This document shows, in pieces, positions 27,598-36,673 of a stretch of DNA of 64,000 nucleotides; within the stretch, counting starts at the first letter, position 1; every line of letters starts with the position of its first letter. The stretch comes from Alkalicoccus luteus. Its GTDB lineage: Bacteria > Bacillota > Bacilli > Bacillales > Salisediminibacteriaceae. The notes under the pieces were generated by a model. The model saw only the letters and a program-made list of their open reading frames with translations, was not told where the DNA came from and ran no database searches. The stretch covers positions 1 to 64,000 of the forward strand of contig NZ_JAATHJ010000012.1 of NCBI RefSeq assembly GCF_012034335.1. Reading direction: 5' to 3'. Made by a program: the position numbers and the translations under genes.

Positions 27598-28309
27598 GCT
27601 GCATGTCCGCTGTATTTCCTTTCCCTCTGCCGGGAGCAGGCAAGCTCCTTTTTCGTCACAGAAAGTTGTTTCGATGACCACCCGAAAGAAATCAACGTTA
27701 CTATCCTGTAAGAAAGGTCAAAATGCAAAGCAAAAAGTCTTTCCACTTACATGTTTATTCGTTTGGTTGTATTTCCCCTCTGTTAACCGGCGTAAGCTTG
27801 CCGTGGGCTGGCCTTCAGCTATTTCTCAGGGTGACGTGACCCCTGAGAAAGGATCTTCAAGCTGCGCGGCTTCCACAGGCGTCCCCGCCGGACACGAAGG
27901 GAAAATGGATTTGTTTGTTGGAGAAAAACATTCCGATCGGTAGATACGACTGTTTCATGGTATATACGTTGAAGCACAGGTAATCCCTATTCGACATTGA
28001 AGCGTTGTCTATATAAAGGTTCCACCCATATGGAACAAGCACGTGTGAATCATCACCAGGCGTTTCAACCGGACTGCCAGCTGCCAAATTGAAGGATCTC
28101 GACTCCAGGAGGATCAGAACGAGGCGAAGATCCAGCGCTTCTGACGAAAGGAAGAAGCGGTTAGCTGAGGCCGTTCCCTCCGGAAAGCGAGTGTCCGTAG
28201 ATGCAGGCAGATGCAACGTTATTCACCTGAAATTACTTTATCAACAGCCTGAACCCTGTCACTTTGGTGACAGGGTTCAGGCTGTTTGACCGCTTTTAGA
28301 GAGTATCCT
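27598..28309. other. Gap between treA promoter and glcF, with repeat
   Basis: No credible gene lies here. The right part is repeat copy B (28058-28284). The left part has no frame with a ribosome site, and no fragment of a trehalose PTS gene was recognised. Confidence 0.65.
28058..28284 (+). repeat. Dispersed repeat family 2, copy B
   Basis: It is colinear with copy A (23611-23834) over most of its length. It ends in an 18-bp perfect stem: CAGCCTGAACCCTGTCAC (28245-28262), loop TTTG, then the complement (28267-28284). The stem sequence differs completely from that of copy A although the preceding bases agree. It lies 3' of glcF and might act in ending that transcript, but no U-run follows. 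Confidence 0.85.
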
Positions 28310-29641
28310 TCATTTCGCAGCGGTTCCTGCAAGCTCAGCCTGTTTTAACGCTTCTGCTGCTAAATCGACGATATGCACCGCACGTACACTTTCCGTTAGT
28401 CCTTCCCGTTCAATGCCCGCTTTCATTTGCAGCAGACATCCTGGATTAGATGTGACAATGATGCCGGCCTGAATATGGCGGACGTCTGTCATTTTTTTAT
28501 CTAATATCTTCATGGCCATCTCAGGCTGAACCAGATTATAAATGCCGGCTGAACCGCAGCATTGTTCTTTATCCGGCATTGCTGCGTAGGTGACCCCGTC
28601 AATACTGCGCAGCAGTTTCTCCACGTTGCCTTTTTCCTTCATTACATTCTCCAAATGACACGAAGGCTGATACGTCACCAGCTCGGCTTCGAGCTTCATC
28701 GGCGGAAGCTCAAGCTCCACGAGCAGAGTGCTGATGTCTCCCACTTTCGCCGAAAAGGCTTTAGCTCGCTCCACCCATTCAGGTTCTTCCTTCAACAAAA
28801 ACGGATATTCCTTCAAACCTGCTCCGCACCCTCCGGCATTGGTGACGATAAAGTCTGCATCGATCTGTTCAAAAGCTTCAATATTTTGTTTGGCAAGCTT
28901 TACAGCCCCATCCGTTTCACCAGCATGCGCATGCAGGGCTCCGCAGCACTGCTGTGTATCAGGAACTACTACTTCGCAGCCGCTTTTTTCAAGAAGGTAG
29001 AGTGTATTCTGATTGGTTTCCGTGAACATCGTGCTCATTAAGCAGCCATCGAAAAAGGCTACCTTTTTTATTGGATTGTCCTGAAAGACAGCCTGAACAG
29101 GCGGACGTACAGCCTTTTTTGGCGGAGCTGCTCCAGGCATGACTCGTTCCATGATCGCTGCTTCTCCTGGCAGCATGCGAAACGCACCGCTTTTTCGCAT
29201 CAGCTTCTGTACAGGCGTTTTTTCATACATCCATCTCATCCGGTGAACGGTTTCCATCCTGCTTCTGTCCAGAAAGAGCCATTGAAAGACAGCCTTGCGC
29301 AACATTCGGATCGGCAAAGAATGGCTTTTATGCTCCTGAATAACGGCTCGCGCCTGTTCCAGTATATGACCGTAGTTCACACCTGACGGACAAGCCGGTT
29401 CGCACGCCCGGCATCCAAGGCACTCATTCAGCTGAGCCTCCACCTCCTCATCCGGCTCTTTTTTTCCATCTGCAACGGCTTTCATTAAGGCGATTCTTCC
29501 ACGAGGTGAGCTCGCTTCATTTCCCCCGGTCTGAATATAGGTCGGACAAGCCGGAAGGCAAAATCCGCATCTTGTACAATTCATCAGTTCTTCATAATCA
29601 ACCCGGCTTTTGAAGTCTTCCTTAAGTGATGATTTACCCAC
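28310..29641 (-). CDS. glcF: Glycolate oxidase iron-sulfur subunit GlcF
   Basis: GlcF passes electrons from the flavoprotein GlcD during oxidation of glycolate (or D-lactate/2-hydroxyacids) to the respiratory chain. The 443-residue protein has two 4Fe-4S motifs, NCTRCGFCLPACPTY (C22, C25, C28, C32) and ECLGCRACEPACPSG. Two C-terminal CCG domains follow (QQCCGALHAHAG and EQCCGSAGIYN). The GTG at 29641 overlaps the glcD stop by 8 bases and has GGAGGTGG upstream, giving the length of B. subtilis GlcF. It is translationally coupled to glcD. Confidence 0.92.
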   Translation of the reverse strand: MGKSSLKEDFKSRVDYEELMNCTRCGFCLPACPTYIQTGGNEASSPRGRIALMKAVADGKKEPDEEVEAQLNECLGCRACEPACPSGVNYGHILEQARAVIQEHKSHSLPIRMLRKAVFQWLFLDRSRMETVHRMRWMYEKTPVQKLMRKSGAFRMLPGEAAIMERVMPGAAPPKKAVRPPVQAVFQDNPIKKVAFFDGCLMSTMFTETNQNTLYLLEKSGCEVVVPDTQQCCGALHAHAGETDGAVKLAKQNIEAFEQIDADFIVTNAGGCGAGLKEYPFLLKEEPEWVERAKAFSAKVGDISTLLVELELPPMKLEAELVTYQPSCHLENVMKEKGNVEKLLRSIDGVTYAAMPDKEQCCGSAGIYNLVQPEMAMKILDKKMTDVRHIQAGIIVTSNPGCLLQMKAGIEREGLTESVRAVHIVDLAAEALKQAELAGTAAK

Positions 29642-31058
29642 GGGAGCCACCTCCAAGTACAATACGTTTTTTCGTATCCTTCGCAAATATCTTGCCAGGG
29701 TTCAATATGTTGTCCGGATCAAGTGCCTGCTTGACAGCTTTCATCGCTTCCACTCCGGCATGCCCCAGCTTCCATTCAAGATAAGGGGATTTCATCTCAC
29801 CGACTCCATGCTCTCCTGTGATGGTCCCTCCCAGATCGACTGCTTTGGCGAAGATCGCTGCAAAGGCTTCCTCGACCCGTTCCATTTCTGCGTGATCGCG
29901 TACATCTGTCATACACGTCGGATGCAGATTACCGTCTCCAGCATGCCCAAACGTACAAATTTCCACCTCATAAGCAGCAGCAGTCTCTTCGATAAAGCGG
30001 ACCATCTCAGCGAGTTTTGACCGAGGTACGGTAGCATCTTCGAGAAGTGTCGTCGGGCGCCTTCTTGCAAGCGCTGTAAGTGCAGAACGTCTCGCTTCTG
30101 TGAGTGCAGCCGCTTCTTCCTCATTTTGAGCAAGCCGGACTGAGATGGCACCATGCTCCTTGCAAATCTGCTGCATCGCTTCCATATGACGCTGAACTAC
30201 TTCCGGCTCGCCGTCCTGTTCCATCAGCAAAACAGCTCCTGCTTCTACGGGCAGACCGATTTGGGCGAAATCCTCCACTGCCTGAAGGGTAGGCTGGTCT
30301 ACAAATTCGAGCGTAGCCGGGATAATTTTGTCCGCGATAATGGCAGAAACAGACTCTGCCGCCTGCTCCATATTATGAAAAAGGGCGAGCGCTGTCTGCT
30401 TGGTTTCCGGTTTGGGGACAAGCTTTAAAATCGCTTCTGTCACAATACCGAGGGTTCCTTCCGCTCCTGTCAGCAGCTTTGTGAAATCATAGCCCGCAGT
30501 ATCTTTCGCAAGTTTTCCCCCTGTCCGGATCACTTCTCCGTTTGCCAGTACGGCTTCCAGCCCGAGCACGTAATCTTTTGTCACCCCATATTTCAGTCCT
30601 CTGAGACCGCCGGAGTTCTCGTTGATATTACCTGCAATCGTCGATATCTTCATAGAGCTTGGATCCGGCGGATAAAACAATCCTTCTGCTTCCGCTCGTT
30701 TAGTAATATCGAGCGTGATGACACCAGGCTGAACAGTCATCGTCAAATTTTCCTTATCCACTTCCAGAATTTGATTCATATGCGTGAAAACCATGACAAT
30801 TCCACCCTGTGAAGGGACTGTACCCGCACAAAGATTCGTGCCTGAGCCTCTTGGGATCACAGGAATCCGGTGCTCACGGCAAACGTTGATAATTTGCTGA
30901 ACTTCCTGAACTGATGCAGGTCTGATAACCCCGTCAGGTTCAGACTGAAATCCCGGTGTGGCATCATATGAATACACAACCCGTTGTTCATGCGTATCTG
31001 AAAATCGCTCTTCTCCAGTGATGGCGGTTAATTGTTCTTTAATTGTCTGATCCAGCAT
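29634..31058 (-). CDS. glcD: Glycolate oxidase FAD-linked subunit GlcD
   Basis: GlcD is the FAD-dependent dehydrogenase subunit that oxidises glycolate or a related 2-hydroxyacid. The 474-residue protein has the PCMH-type FAD fold, with PVIPRGSGTNLCAGTVP and TIAGNINENSGGLRGLKYG, followed by LLTGAEGTLGIVT. The C-terminal cap has FGHAGDGNLHPT and GTITGEHGVGEMK, with metal/substrate histidines. The ATG at 31058 has GAGAGGGG upstream; the open frame extends further without a ribosome site. The regulator gene lies 88 bases upstream on the same strand. Confidence 0.93.
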   Translation of the reverse strand: MLDQTIKEQLTAITGEERFSDTHEQRVVYSYDATPGFQSEPDGVIRPASVQEVQQIINVCREHRIPVIPRGSGTNLCAGTVPSQGGIVMVFTHMNQILEVDKENLTMTVQPGVITLDITKRAEAEGLFYPPDPSSMKISTIAGNINENSGGLRGLKYGVTKDYVLGLEAVLANGEVIRTGGKLAKDTAGYDFTKLLTGAEGTLGIVTEAILKLVPKPETKQTALALFHNMEQAAESVSAIIADKIIPATLEFVDQPTLQAVEDFAQIGLPVEAGAVLLMEQDGEPEVVQRHMEAMQQICKEHGAISVRLAQNEEEAAALTEARRSALTALARRRPTTLLEDATVPRSKLAEMVRFIEETAAAYEVEICTFGHAGDGNLHPTCMTDVRDHAEMERVEEAFAAIFAKAVDLGGTITGEHGVGEMKSPYLEWKLGHAGVEAMKAVKQALDPDNILNPGKIFAKDTKKRIVLGGGSRG

Positions 31059-31146
31059 AAAAAAGCCCCTCTCCACGATGTTTATACATGAGTATACGCA
31101 AAAAAGGGGTAAATAGATATATTGCTTCAACTAGTTAATAGCGTTA

Positions 31147-32217
31147 TTATTGATACATTTTTGGTTGATCTAACAATTTCACAACAATAACAAGAACAGA
31201 CAGATCCTCGCCACGTTTCCAGGACAGTCCTGTCCGCTCTTCGAGTCCTGCCAATCTGTACTGCACCGTGTTCACATGCACCTTCAGCTCAGCAGCTGTT
31301 CGTTTCAACGAATATCCAAGCTTCAGAAATACGCCAAGCGTTTCAAGGAGCACGGGCTCATGCCGCAGAGCGGTATCATCAATCAGCTTCTGCTTCGTCC
31401 GGTCTGACAGCTCGTGCAGCAAAAGCTCCAGTGAGAGGGACTGATACACGACCAGTCCGCCATCCGAATGCTGAGAAGCTGCCTCCGCTTCCTCCAGCAT
31501 GTTGGAAAAGTGACTGCCTGGCCTGGAAAGCCCTGCTCTTTTTACTACTGCCCTTTGCCTGACCATGTAGCTGATAAACTGTGCCGAGTGCTCGACGGCT
31601 TTTTCACCGGGCCAGATACATACATATTGATCGTACCTCCATTTTGTAATGAACCCGGTAAACTGCTCTGGATAAGGCAATTCGTCCGGCTCCGGCTGCA
31701 CCAGCTCTAAGACAAGTATACTGTAAGTACTGTCAGGATTAAATCCAAGTCTTGCAGTGAGCTGCTTCTGTTCTGCTGAATCTTCCTGCACTGTCAGAAG
31801 CTCATGCAGCAATCTCTCTCCCGCATACCAACGCAGCCGAAGCGCTTCTGCACTGAACAGTTTTTCGATAAGTAACTCTGTCATTTTCTGAAGCAGCGCA
31901 CCGTATGTACCCGTTTTTTCACGGCTTCCAGTAATACCAAGCACACCGATTAAGCTCCCTCTAAATGCCAGCGGAAGAACGGTACCAGCTTTGACAGAAG
32001 CATCTTCACACGCCTCTGCTTCGCTGATCGTTTTTGGTTTACCTGTCGTCATTACTTCACGGCCCGGGAGATGCCGGCTTCCGATTCGGCCAGCATCCGT
32101 AGCTGCGGTAATATAGCCATCTTTATCGATGACGATAATTTCTTCTTCAATCACGTCCGATGCCTCTGCTACGATTCTTGCCGCCAGATCTTCTGATATA
32201 ACCAGACCGCTCACCAC
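31147..32217 (-). CDS. ysfB: CdaR-type regulator of the glycolate genes (YsfB-like)
   Basis: This 356-residue protein has an N-terminal sugar-diacid recognition domain (about 5-135, with IDKDGYITAATDAGRIG and EVMTTGKPKTISEAEACED). A C-terminal PucR-type helix-turn-helix follows, GYSLKRTAAELKVHVNTVQYRL. CdaR regulators respond to carboxylates, and the neighbour glcD/glcF genes suggest glycolate or a related acid; this ligand is inferred. The start is unsure: two GTG codons at 32214-32217 sit very close to GAGGTG, and the aligned N-terminus may lie about 5 residues further in. Confidence 0.8.
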   Translation of the reverse strand: MVSGLVISEDLAARIVAEASDVIEEEIIVIDKDGYITAATDAGRIGSRHLPGREVMTTGKPKTISEAEACEDASVKAGTVLPLAFRGSLIGVLGITGSREKTGTYGALLQKMTELLIEKLFSAEALRLRWYAGERLLHELLTVQEDSAEQKQLTARLGFNPDSTYSILVLELVQPEPDELPYPEQFTGFITKWRYDQYVCIWPGEKAVEHSAQFISYMVRQRAVVKRAGLSRPGSHFSNMLEEAEAASQHSDGGLVVYQSLSLELLLHELSDRTKQKLIDDTALRHEPVLLETLGVFLKLGYSLKRTAAELKVHVNTVQYRLAGLEERTGLSWKRGEDLSVLVIVVKLLDQPKMYQ

Positions 32218-32262
32218 CTCACCGCATAAATTCGTTCTGTAGAAAGCACTTTTGTAACCTGA

Positions 32263-32541
32263 CTATTCTTTCTTCTGTAAGCTCACGGCAACAGGCGAGG
32301 CTGCGTAAGCAACAGCAAGAGCAACAGCCAGTAAAATAAGAGAAACGGCGTTGTCCACATTTCCGGCTTCGCCGATTAAATAGGCTGCCCCTACGGATCC
32401 AAACAACAGCAGTCCCTGCATTCTTCTCGATTTTTTAGTAGGAACGAGTTCCTTATTGCAGCTGCTGCAGGTCAGACTCCGGTTTAATTGAAGCAGCTGC
32501 ATGTAGGACAACTCTGAGCGACAAATTGGACATTGTTTCAT
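32263..32541 (-). CDS. Small membrane protein with zinc-ribbon (cxxc_20_cxxc-like)
   Basis: This 92-residue protein has CPIC (4-7) and CSSC (25-28), a zinc-ribbon. A basic linker and two membrane segments follow (about 43-58 and 64-86). It resembles the small Bacillus cxxc_20_cxxc proteins, of unknown role. It is preceded by a terminator that ends the upstream gene, so it has its own promoter. Confidence 0.65.
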   Translation of the reverse strand: MKQCPICRSELSYMQLLQLNRSLTCSSCNKELVPTKKSRRMQGLLLFGSVGAAYLIGEAGNVDNAVSLILLAVALAVAYAASPVAVSLQKKE

Positions 32542-32589
32542 CTATTCCACCTCTTCCCGGATTCAGTATAGCATAATATACAGAGCGCA

Positions 32590-32625
32590 AAAAAAGCGCT
32601 CCGGTAAAGTCCGGAGCGCTTCACA
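32590..32625 (-). terminator. Terminator after the 32656-32967 gene
   Basis: AGCGCTCCGG (32595-32604) pairs with CCGGAGCGCT (32611-32620). On the minus strand the stem is followed by TTTTTTT. Confidence 0.85.
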
Positions 32626-32655
32626 ATTATCATTGGGGGGAGTTTTTGTGCGCGT

Positions 32656-32967
32656 TTATTTAATGACTTGCTTCTCTGAAGGATATGTGACATCCCTGGT
32701 TCGGTAGCGGTCAAATCGTCTGCGGATATCTTCACCCGCGAGTGCTGCCGGTACCATGATCATGCCTGAAAACATGAGTGCCGTGATCAACCAGACAGCA
32801 TAGCTGAACTGCATGATAGGAAAAACGACGACGGCGTGCATGAGTACAACGGTAAGCGGCAAGGCTAACAGAGTAATATACTGGTTCCGGATTAAAAAAC
32901 CTGCGCCGAAACCAACGAATAAACTGATAACCGGCATTACAAAAAGGACAAGCTGGGTGGTAGTCAT
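32656..32967 (-). CDS. Hypothetical small membrane protein
   Basis: This 103-residue protein has three predicted membrane segments (about 5-25, 31-48 and 55-76) and a basic tail (RRRFDRYRTRDV) likely facing the cytoplasm. No family was recognised. It has GGAGGAG upstream of the ATG at 32967 and a strong terminator downstream, so it forms a single-gene unit. Confidence 0.6.
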   Translation of the reverse strand: MTTTQLVLFVMPVISLFVGFGAGFLIRNQYITLLALPLTVVLMHAVVVFPIMQFSYAVWLITALMFSGMIMVPAALAGEDIRRRFDRYRTRDVTYPSEKQVIK

Positions 32968-33049
32968 GGTGTTCTCCTCCTTGCGTTAATTTAAACAGTC
33001 AAGGACTGATAAACACCTATACCCGTTATCAGAATTTTCAATCATTTAT

Positions 33050-33889
33050 CTATTGGGACGAAGGGCCGAATTTGCCATTCCGGTAATCGATCATTGCCTG
33101 CTCGAGTTCGGCTTCTGTATTCATCACGAAAGGTCCGCCGGCAGCGACCGGTTCCTGAATTGGTGCCCCGGAGTAAAAAAGCATTCGCATTCTGGAAGCT
33201 GCCTTCACATGGATGCCGCTTTCTCCATCCCCGGGTGTTTCATAGATTGCTGTACCGGACCGCTCCATTTCTGAACCGCCTTCTCCAGCCTGAACCGTGC
33301 CAGCAAGAACATAACTGAATACAAATTCATTTCCGGGAAACGGAATGGTGAACTCTGCTCCCTTTTCCAGGTAAAGCTCTGCCATTCTGAAAGGATAAAT
33401 GCTCTCTGCCGGACCTTTAACGCCATTAAATTCTCCACTGTATATTCGCAGGTGTCCTCCAGGAATATCAACGACCGGGGCATCTTCCAGCCGGATATTC
33501 TGATAGAACGTGTCGGAAAATTTATCTTTTTTCGGCAGGTTCAGCCACAGCTGCAGCGTATGAATCAAATCATCATTGTACGCTTCCTCTGCATGTCTCG
33601 CAGCTCCACCGGCATTCATATACTGCACGTCGCCTGCGTCCAGTATCGAATAGCCGCCTGCATTATCACTGTGCTCCAGACGTCCATCAATGACGTAGGT
33701 TATAGTTTGGAATCCACGGTGCGGATGATCTGAAAACACCCCCCGCTTAAACCAGTCTTCAGCCATTAGCAGAAAAGGATCTACCTCTTTCATTTTTTCA
33801 GGCGGCAGCACGAATCCTTGCTGCATATGCGGAAGTCCCGGATTTCGGTATTGCACGTGCCAAAAATCTTTAACAGATCGTAAGTTCAT
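33050..33889 (-). CDS. Pirin family protein
   Basis: This 279-residue bicupin has the pirin metal ligands H55 and H57 (SDHPHRGF), H99 and E101 (AARHAEE). A second cupin carries PGNEFVFSYVLAGTVQAG. Bacterial pirins are iron-binding proteins, and some act as quercetin dioxygenases, but the role here is unknown. The gene is a single unit. A 17-bp inverted repeat upstream (33940-33978) may be its operator. Confidence 0.87.
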   Translation of the reverse strand: MNLRSVKDFWHVQYRNPGLPHMQQGFVLPPEKMKEVDPFLLMAEDWFKRGVFSDHPHRGFQTITYVIDGRLEHSDNAGGYSILDAGDVQYMNAGGAARHAEEAYNDDLIHTLQLWLNLPKKDKFSDTFYQNIRLEDAPVVDIPGGHLRIYSGEFNGVKGPAESIYPFRMAELYLEKGAEFTIPFPGNEFVFSYVLAGTVQAGEGGSEMERSGTAIYETPGDGESGIHVKAASRMRMLFYSGAPIQEPVAAGGPFVMNTEAELEQAMIDYRNGKFGPSSQ

Positions 33890-33939
33890 TCATAATCGTC
33901 TCCTCTCAATCTAACCATATTATCTTTCCTTTATACCAT

Positions 33940-33978
33940 ATCTGCACTTAACTTACAAAAAGTAAGTTTAGTGCAGAT
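33940..33978. promoter_or_regulatory. Inverted repeat upstream of pirin gene, candidate operator
   Basis: The 17-base arms ATCTGCACTTAACTTAC and GTAAGTTTAGTGCAGAT flank AAAAA and have one mismatch. The core ACTTAC-N5-GTAAGT is like operators of redox- or quinone-responsive HxlR/MarR regulators. It lies about 50 bases upstream of the pirin start and about 85 upstream of the divergent gene at 34064. Confidence 0.55.
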
Positions 33979-34063
33979 TAGACTTTGTGAACAGCAGTTA
34001 GTGACGCTCCTCTATTTCATGCTATACTGATAAAAAGCGTGCGAATTAAGCGCAGGAGGTTCA

Positions 34064-34342
34064 ATGGATGTGAAAATTTACTTGATTTCACTTCAGCTGC
34101 TGTATGGAGCAGCAATCCCCGCATGGGTAATTGTGTGGCTTATCGCCTTAATGACTCTTGATGCAGGCTTTCAACTGTGGAATGTTATGTTTTTCAGCTT
34201 AACTACATTATTTCCTGTTGTGGCAGGGCTGAGTGCTGTTTATGCATGGAAATCACTGGATCATCCGCGCCGGGCTGCAATGATCAATGCTCTGCCTATT
34301 CTTTGGACCGCCCTCATTTTTTATTACGCTTCGTATATGTAA
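34064..34342 (+). CDS. Hypothetical small membrane protein
   Basis: This 92-residue protein consists almost entirely of three membrane segments (about 7-30, 38-61 and 71-90). It has GCAGGAGG upstream of the ATG. No family was recognised. A short terminator hairpin follows. Confidence 0.6.
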   Translation: MDVKIYLISLQLLYGAAIPAWVIVWLIALMTLDAGFQLWNVMFFSLTTLFPVVAGLSAVYAWKSLDHPRRAAMINALPILWTALIFYYASYM

Positions 34343-34352
34343 ATCAATTCAG

Positions 34353-34381
34353 CCGGAAGTAGTTCCATTCCGGTATTTTTT
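34353..34381 (+). terminator. Terminator after the 34064 gene
   Basis: CCGGAA (34353-34358) pairs with TTCCGG (34368-34373), followed by TATTTTTTG. Confidence 0.65.
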
Positions 34382-34425
34382 GTGACGTAATGCCCCACGT
34401 ATTTTTAAATCAAGGAGCTGAAAGC

Positions 34426-34914
34426 ATGAAATTGAAAGTTACAGCTGCTATATTGTTTGCGGCTGCACTCATTGCATCGATCGTATTTTACCAGATTTAC
34501 ATAGCAGCATATGCACACCCGGTTGAAACAGTGATGGCAATAGCTACCGCGGCGGTCGCAGCCGTTTTTCTGACGGTAGCGATGATCGTTCCGCAGCGCC
34601 TGAAGCTAGTGACAGGCATTTCCATCACACTTTTTTTTGCCGTACTTCTCGTAGGGATAACGTTTTGGCTTGTTCGGCCTTATCAGTTGATTTACACTGA
34701 ATTGCCGGAGCGTGAAGCCACTCTCGAATCCCATCTGGAAGAGCAATATCCGGAACGGGAATGGGAAATCAGCAGAAGTCAACTTGAAACTCATCCGATT
34801 TTTATGTTTGAGGTCGTGTTTGACGATGAACCTCAGCGCCCTTATCTTTACTTAATGGACCAGGATACGATGGAAGGGGAGTCTGATATCGAACCCCACG
34901 TTCCTGCTGAATAA
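34426..34914 (+). CDS. Hypothetical membrane protein
   Basis: This 162-residue protein has three membrane segments (about 5-25, 32-52 and 60-82) and an acidic extracytoplasmic C-terminal domain (about 83-162). No family was recognised. The ATG at 34426 has AAGGAG 8 nt upstream; the frame extends 12 codons further without a site. Confidence 0.6.
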   Translation: MKLKVTAAILFAAALIASIVFYQIYIAAYAHPVETVMAIATAAVAAVFLTVAMIVPQRLKLVTGISITLFFAVLLVGITFWLVRPYQLIYTELPEREATLESHLEEQYPEREWEISRSQLETHPIFMFEVVFDDEPQRPYLYLMDQDTMEGESDIEPHVPAE

Positions 34915-34932
34915 TTACTGATTTATTTAAAC

Positions 34933-35155
34933 TTAAGGCTGCCTTGAAAATAGCTCGTAGCTGTCCCACTCTCGGCGAAGGCTTACCCAAGGGCTTGTTC
35001 TCGACTAATGTTGGCGAAAGAGCGTGTCGCCAACATGGATTCTCGCACTGCGCTGATCCTTTGGGTGTCCTCGCCTTCGTTTCACAGCGTTCGAGATGTT
35101 CATCTTTCATGGTGCAGGTTGTCATGGCATGAGTGTCTCTGTTTATGACTGGTGT
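34933..35155 (+). repeat. 223-bp dispersed repeat, copy 2
   Basis: It is the same orientation and length as 17735-17957, aligned without gaps. It begins 18 bases after the stop of the preceding gene. Short open frames across it are not conserved as protein between the two copies. Confidence 0.9.
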
Positions 35156-35265
35156 TAACAGGAATAACATACTCCTGCCGCTGCTGTTTTTCGCTTGCGG
35201 CAAGCCTGCCGAGTTGCAGTGGCGTATCCTTCTGTCAGCAATAAACGTTAACAGAGATAAACTTA

Positions 35266-35309
35266 AAAAGATCCCGGCCTCTGTTATCTCAGTGACCGGG
35301 ATCTTTTAT
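35266..35309. terminator. Bidirectional terminator
   Basis: AAAAGATCCCGG and CCGGGATCTTTT form a perfect stem with A and T runs at its base. It lies between the repeat and the minus-strand gene ending at 35351. Confidence 0.75.
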
Positions 35310-35350
35310 TTCTTTATTTAGCGTCGGCAATTTTCGTGCTGGGAGCATGT

Positions 35351-35815
35351 TTACGTTTCCGCCTCTATTAAAGCCAGCGTCTCAGCTGGTGCATCCATCA
35401 TCGTCGGATAGCTGACAAAGACGTACAGCATAATAAATACAGAAACGAGAATCAGAATGACAGCAATCGTCCGCCTGCCTCTTGTTTCACTATTCATCCG
35501 CAGTGCATATAAAATCGCAGCACCTGCTGCTGCAAGCAGCACGACACTTGAACCGGCTGCCCTTTCCAGTTCATCTGCCTGAGCCATAGCCAGCATAATG
35601 AGGAACTCGCTCGTTTCATCCATATTTGCTGTATCTGCTGTGACAGTTTCCGCATGAAACATACCCTTTTCAAACTGTATTTCGTCGCCCTGTTCTTCAT
35701 ACTGCACCGTTCCGGGGTAAACCCCCGCAAAGTGAATGAGAAGCAGCGCAATCGCCGCAGCGCCGATTAATCCTCCGGAAAGGAGAAGATAAAGGCGCCT
35801 GCTTTTTAACATCAT
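35351..35815 (-). CDS. Hypothetical membrane protein
   Basis: This 154-residue protein has an N-terminal membrane segment (about 8-28), a soluble loop and two C-terminal segments (about 85-105 and 115-135). No family was recognised. The ATG at 35815 has GGGGGG 9 nt upstream. It follows the YwaF-like gene by 44 bases on the same strand and may be cotranscribed with it. Confidence 0.6.
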   Translation of the reverse strand: MMLKSRRLYLLLSGGLIGAAAIALLLIHFAGVYPGTVQYEEQGDEIQFEKGMFHAETVTADTANMDETSEFLIMLAMAQADELERAAGSSVVLLAAAGAAILYALRMNSETRGRRTIAVILILVSVFIMLYVFVSYPTMMDAPAETLALIEAET

Positions 35816-35859
35816 CGTTCGCTTCCCCCCTGCCCGAATTAGCATCCTTGGTTACTTTA

Positions 35860-36564
35860 TCACGCCGGGGGCTTTTTACGCCAGTCTCCAAATATGAGCC
35901 AGAGCAGAAGAAAAGCTGCAGCTGCCGTTACTTCCATGCCGATAATATGCCACGGCTGACCGCCGAATAAATCCAGCAGGCTTGTCCCGTCCGGTCTGTC
36001 CATAATAAACCAGTAGTTGCCTCCGGTCATTCTGTTGACGAACCAGATAAAAGGAAGCAGTATATTCAGGATGAGCAGCGTCAGCCATACCGATCGGAAG
36101 GAGAGCGAAAAGCGGTGCAGCCACAAAAAGTAAAATCCTGTTACAATAATCGCCCCGTGAGTAAGGAAAAAATGAAAATAACGGGCGTGAGGCAGTCCAA
36201 ATGAAAGGACCGGCGTCAAAAATGCCATCATTGCACTTGCAATTCCTGCCATAAAAACTACTTCGAAAACGAATTGATTTCTGGTGAGCAGAAGAACGAT
36301 CGTAAATATAACCATAATATTGCTCAATTCAAGCGGAAGCGCATGATGAATATCCCAGCGTCCGGTTATGAAAAGCCAAAGCTGATACCAGACCTCCAAT
36401 CCGGCAAGCAGCAGAGCCGCAGTCAGCTCCAGTTTTCTGTTTGGTGAACAGTTTTTACACAGCCGGACGAATGCGATGGCTGCTGCCAGCAGAGCCAGTG
36501 CGGCTGCGTGCTGCCAGTCAAACATTGTAAAAGGCGCTTCTGAAGCATTTCCGCCGAAAAACAC
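35860..36564 (-). CDS. ywaF: TIGR02206 family membrane protein (YwaF-like)
   Basis: This 234-residue integral membrane protein has six to seven segments and the family motifs WDIHHALPLELSNI, HFFLTHGAIIV and FGGQPWHIIGMEV. It matches YwaF/TIGR02206 in length; the function is unknown. The GTG at 36564 has AGGAGGG upstream. Confidence 0.85.
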   Translation of the reverse strand: MFFGGNASEAPFTMFDWQHAAALALLAAAIAFVRLCKNCSPNRKLELTAALLLAGLEVWYQLWLFITGRWDIHHALPLELSNIMVIFTIVLLLTRNQFVFEVVFMAGIASAMMAFLTPVLSFGLPHARYFHFFLTHGAIIVTGFYFLWLHRFSLSFRSVWLTLLILNILLPFIWFVNRMTGGNYWFIMDRPDGTSLLDLFGGQPWHIIGMEVTAAAAFLLLWLIFGDWRKKPPA

Positions 36565-36673
36565 TCGTATCCCTCCTGATTTATCCTATACGGACGTTTA
36601 ATATGGCAAAAAGCCGGTTATAGTTATACTAGTTACCTATCTTTAAAGTCAACTTAGAAAGGAGTGATCATTC

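Larger units (their letters stand above)
34915..35350. other. 436-bp gap with repeat copy 2 and terminator
   Basis: It holds the second copy of the 223-bp repeat (34933-35155) and a bidirectional terminator near 35268-35309. No gene is seen between them. Confidence 0.7.

Noticed and set aside
27857-28216. Minus-strand open frame of 119 codons between treA and glcF
   Set aside because: It crosses the boundary of repeat copy B and is not conserved in the other copies.
34802-35203. Minus-strand open frame of 133 codons over the 223-bp repeat
   Set aside because: It overlaps the end of a supported plus-strand gene, and substitutions between the repeat copies do not spare codon sense.
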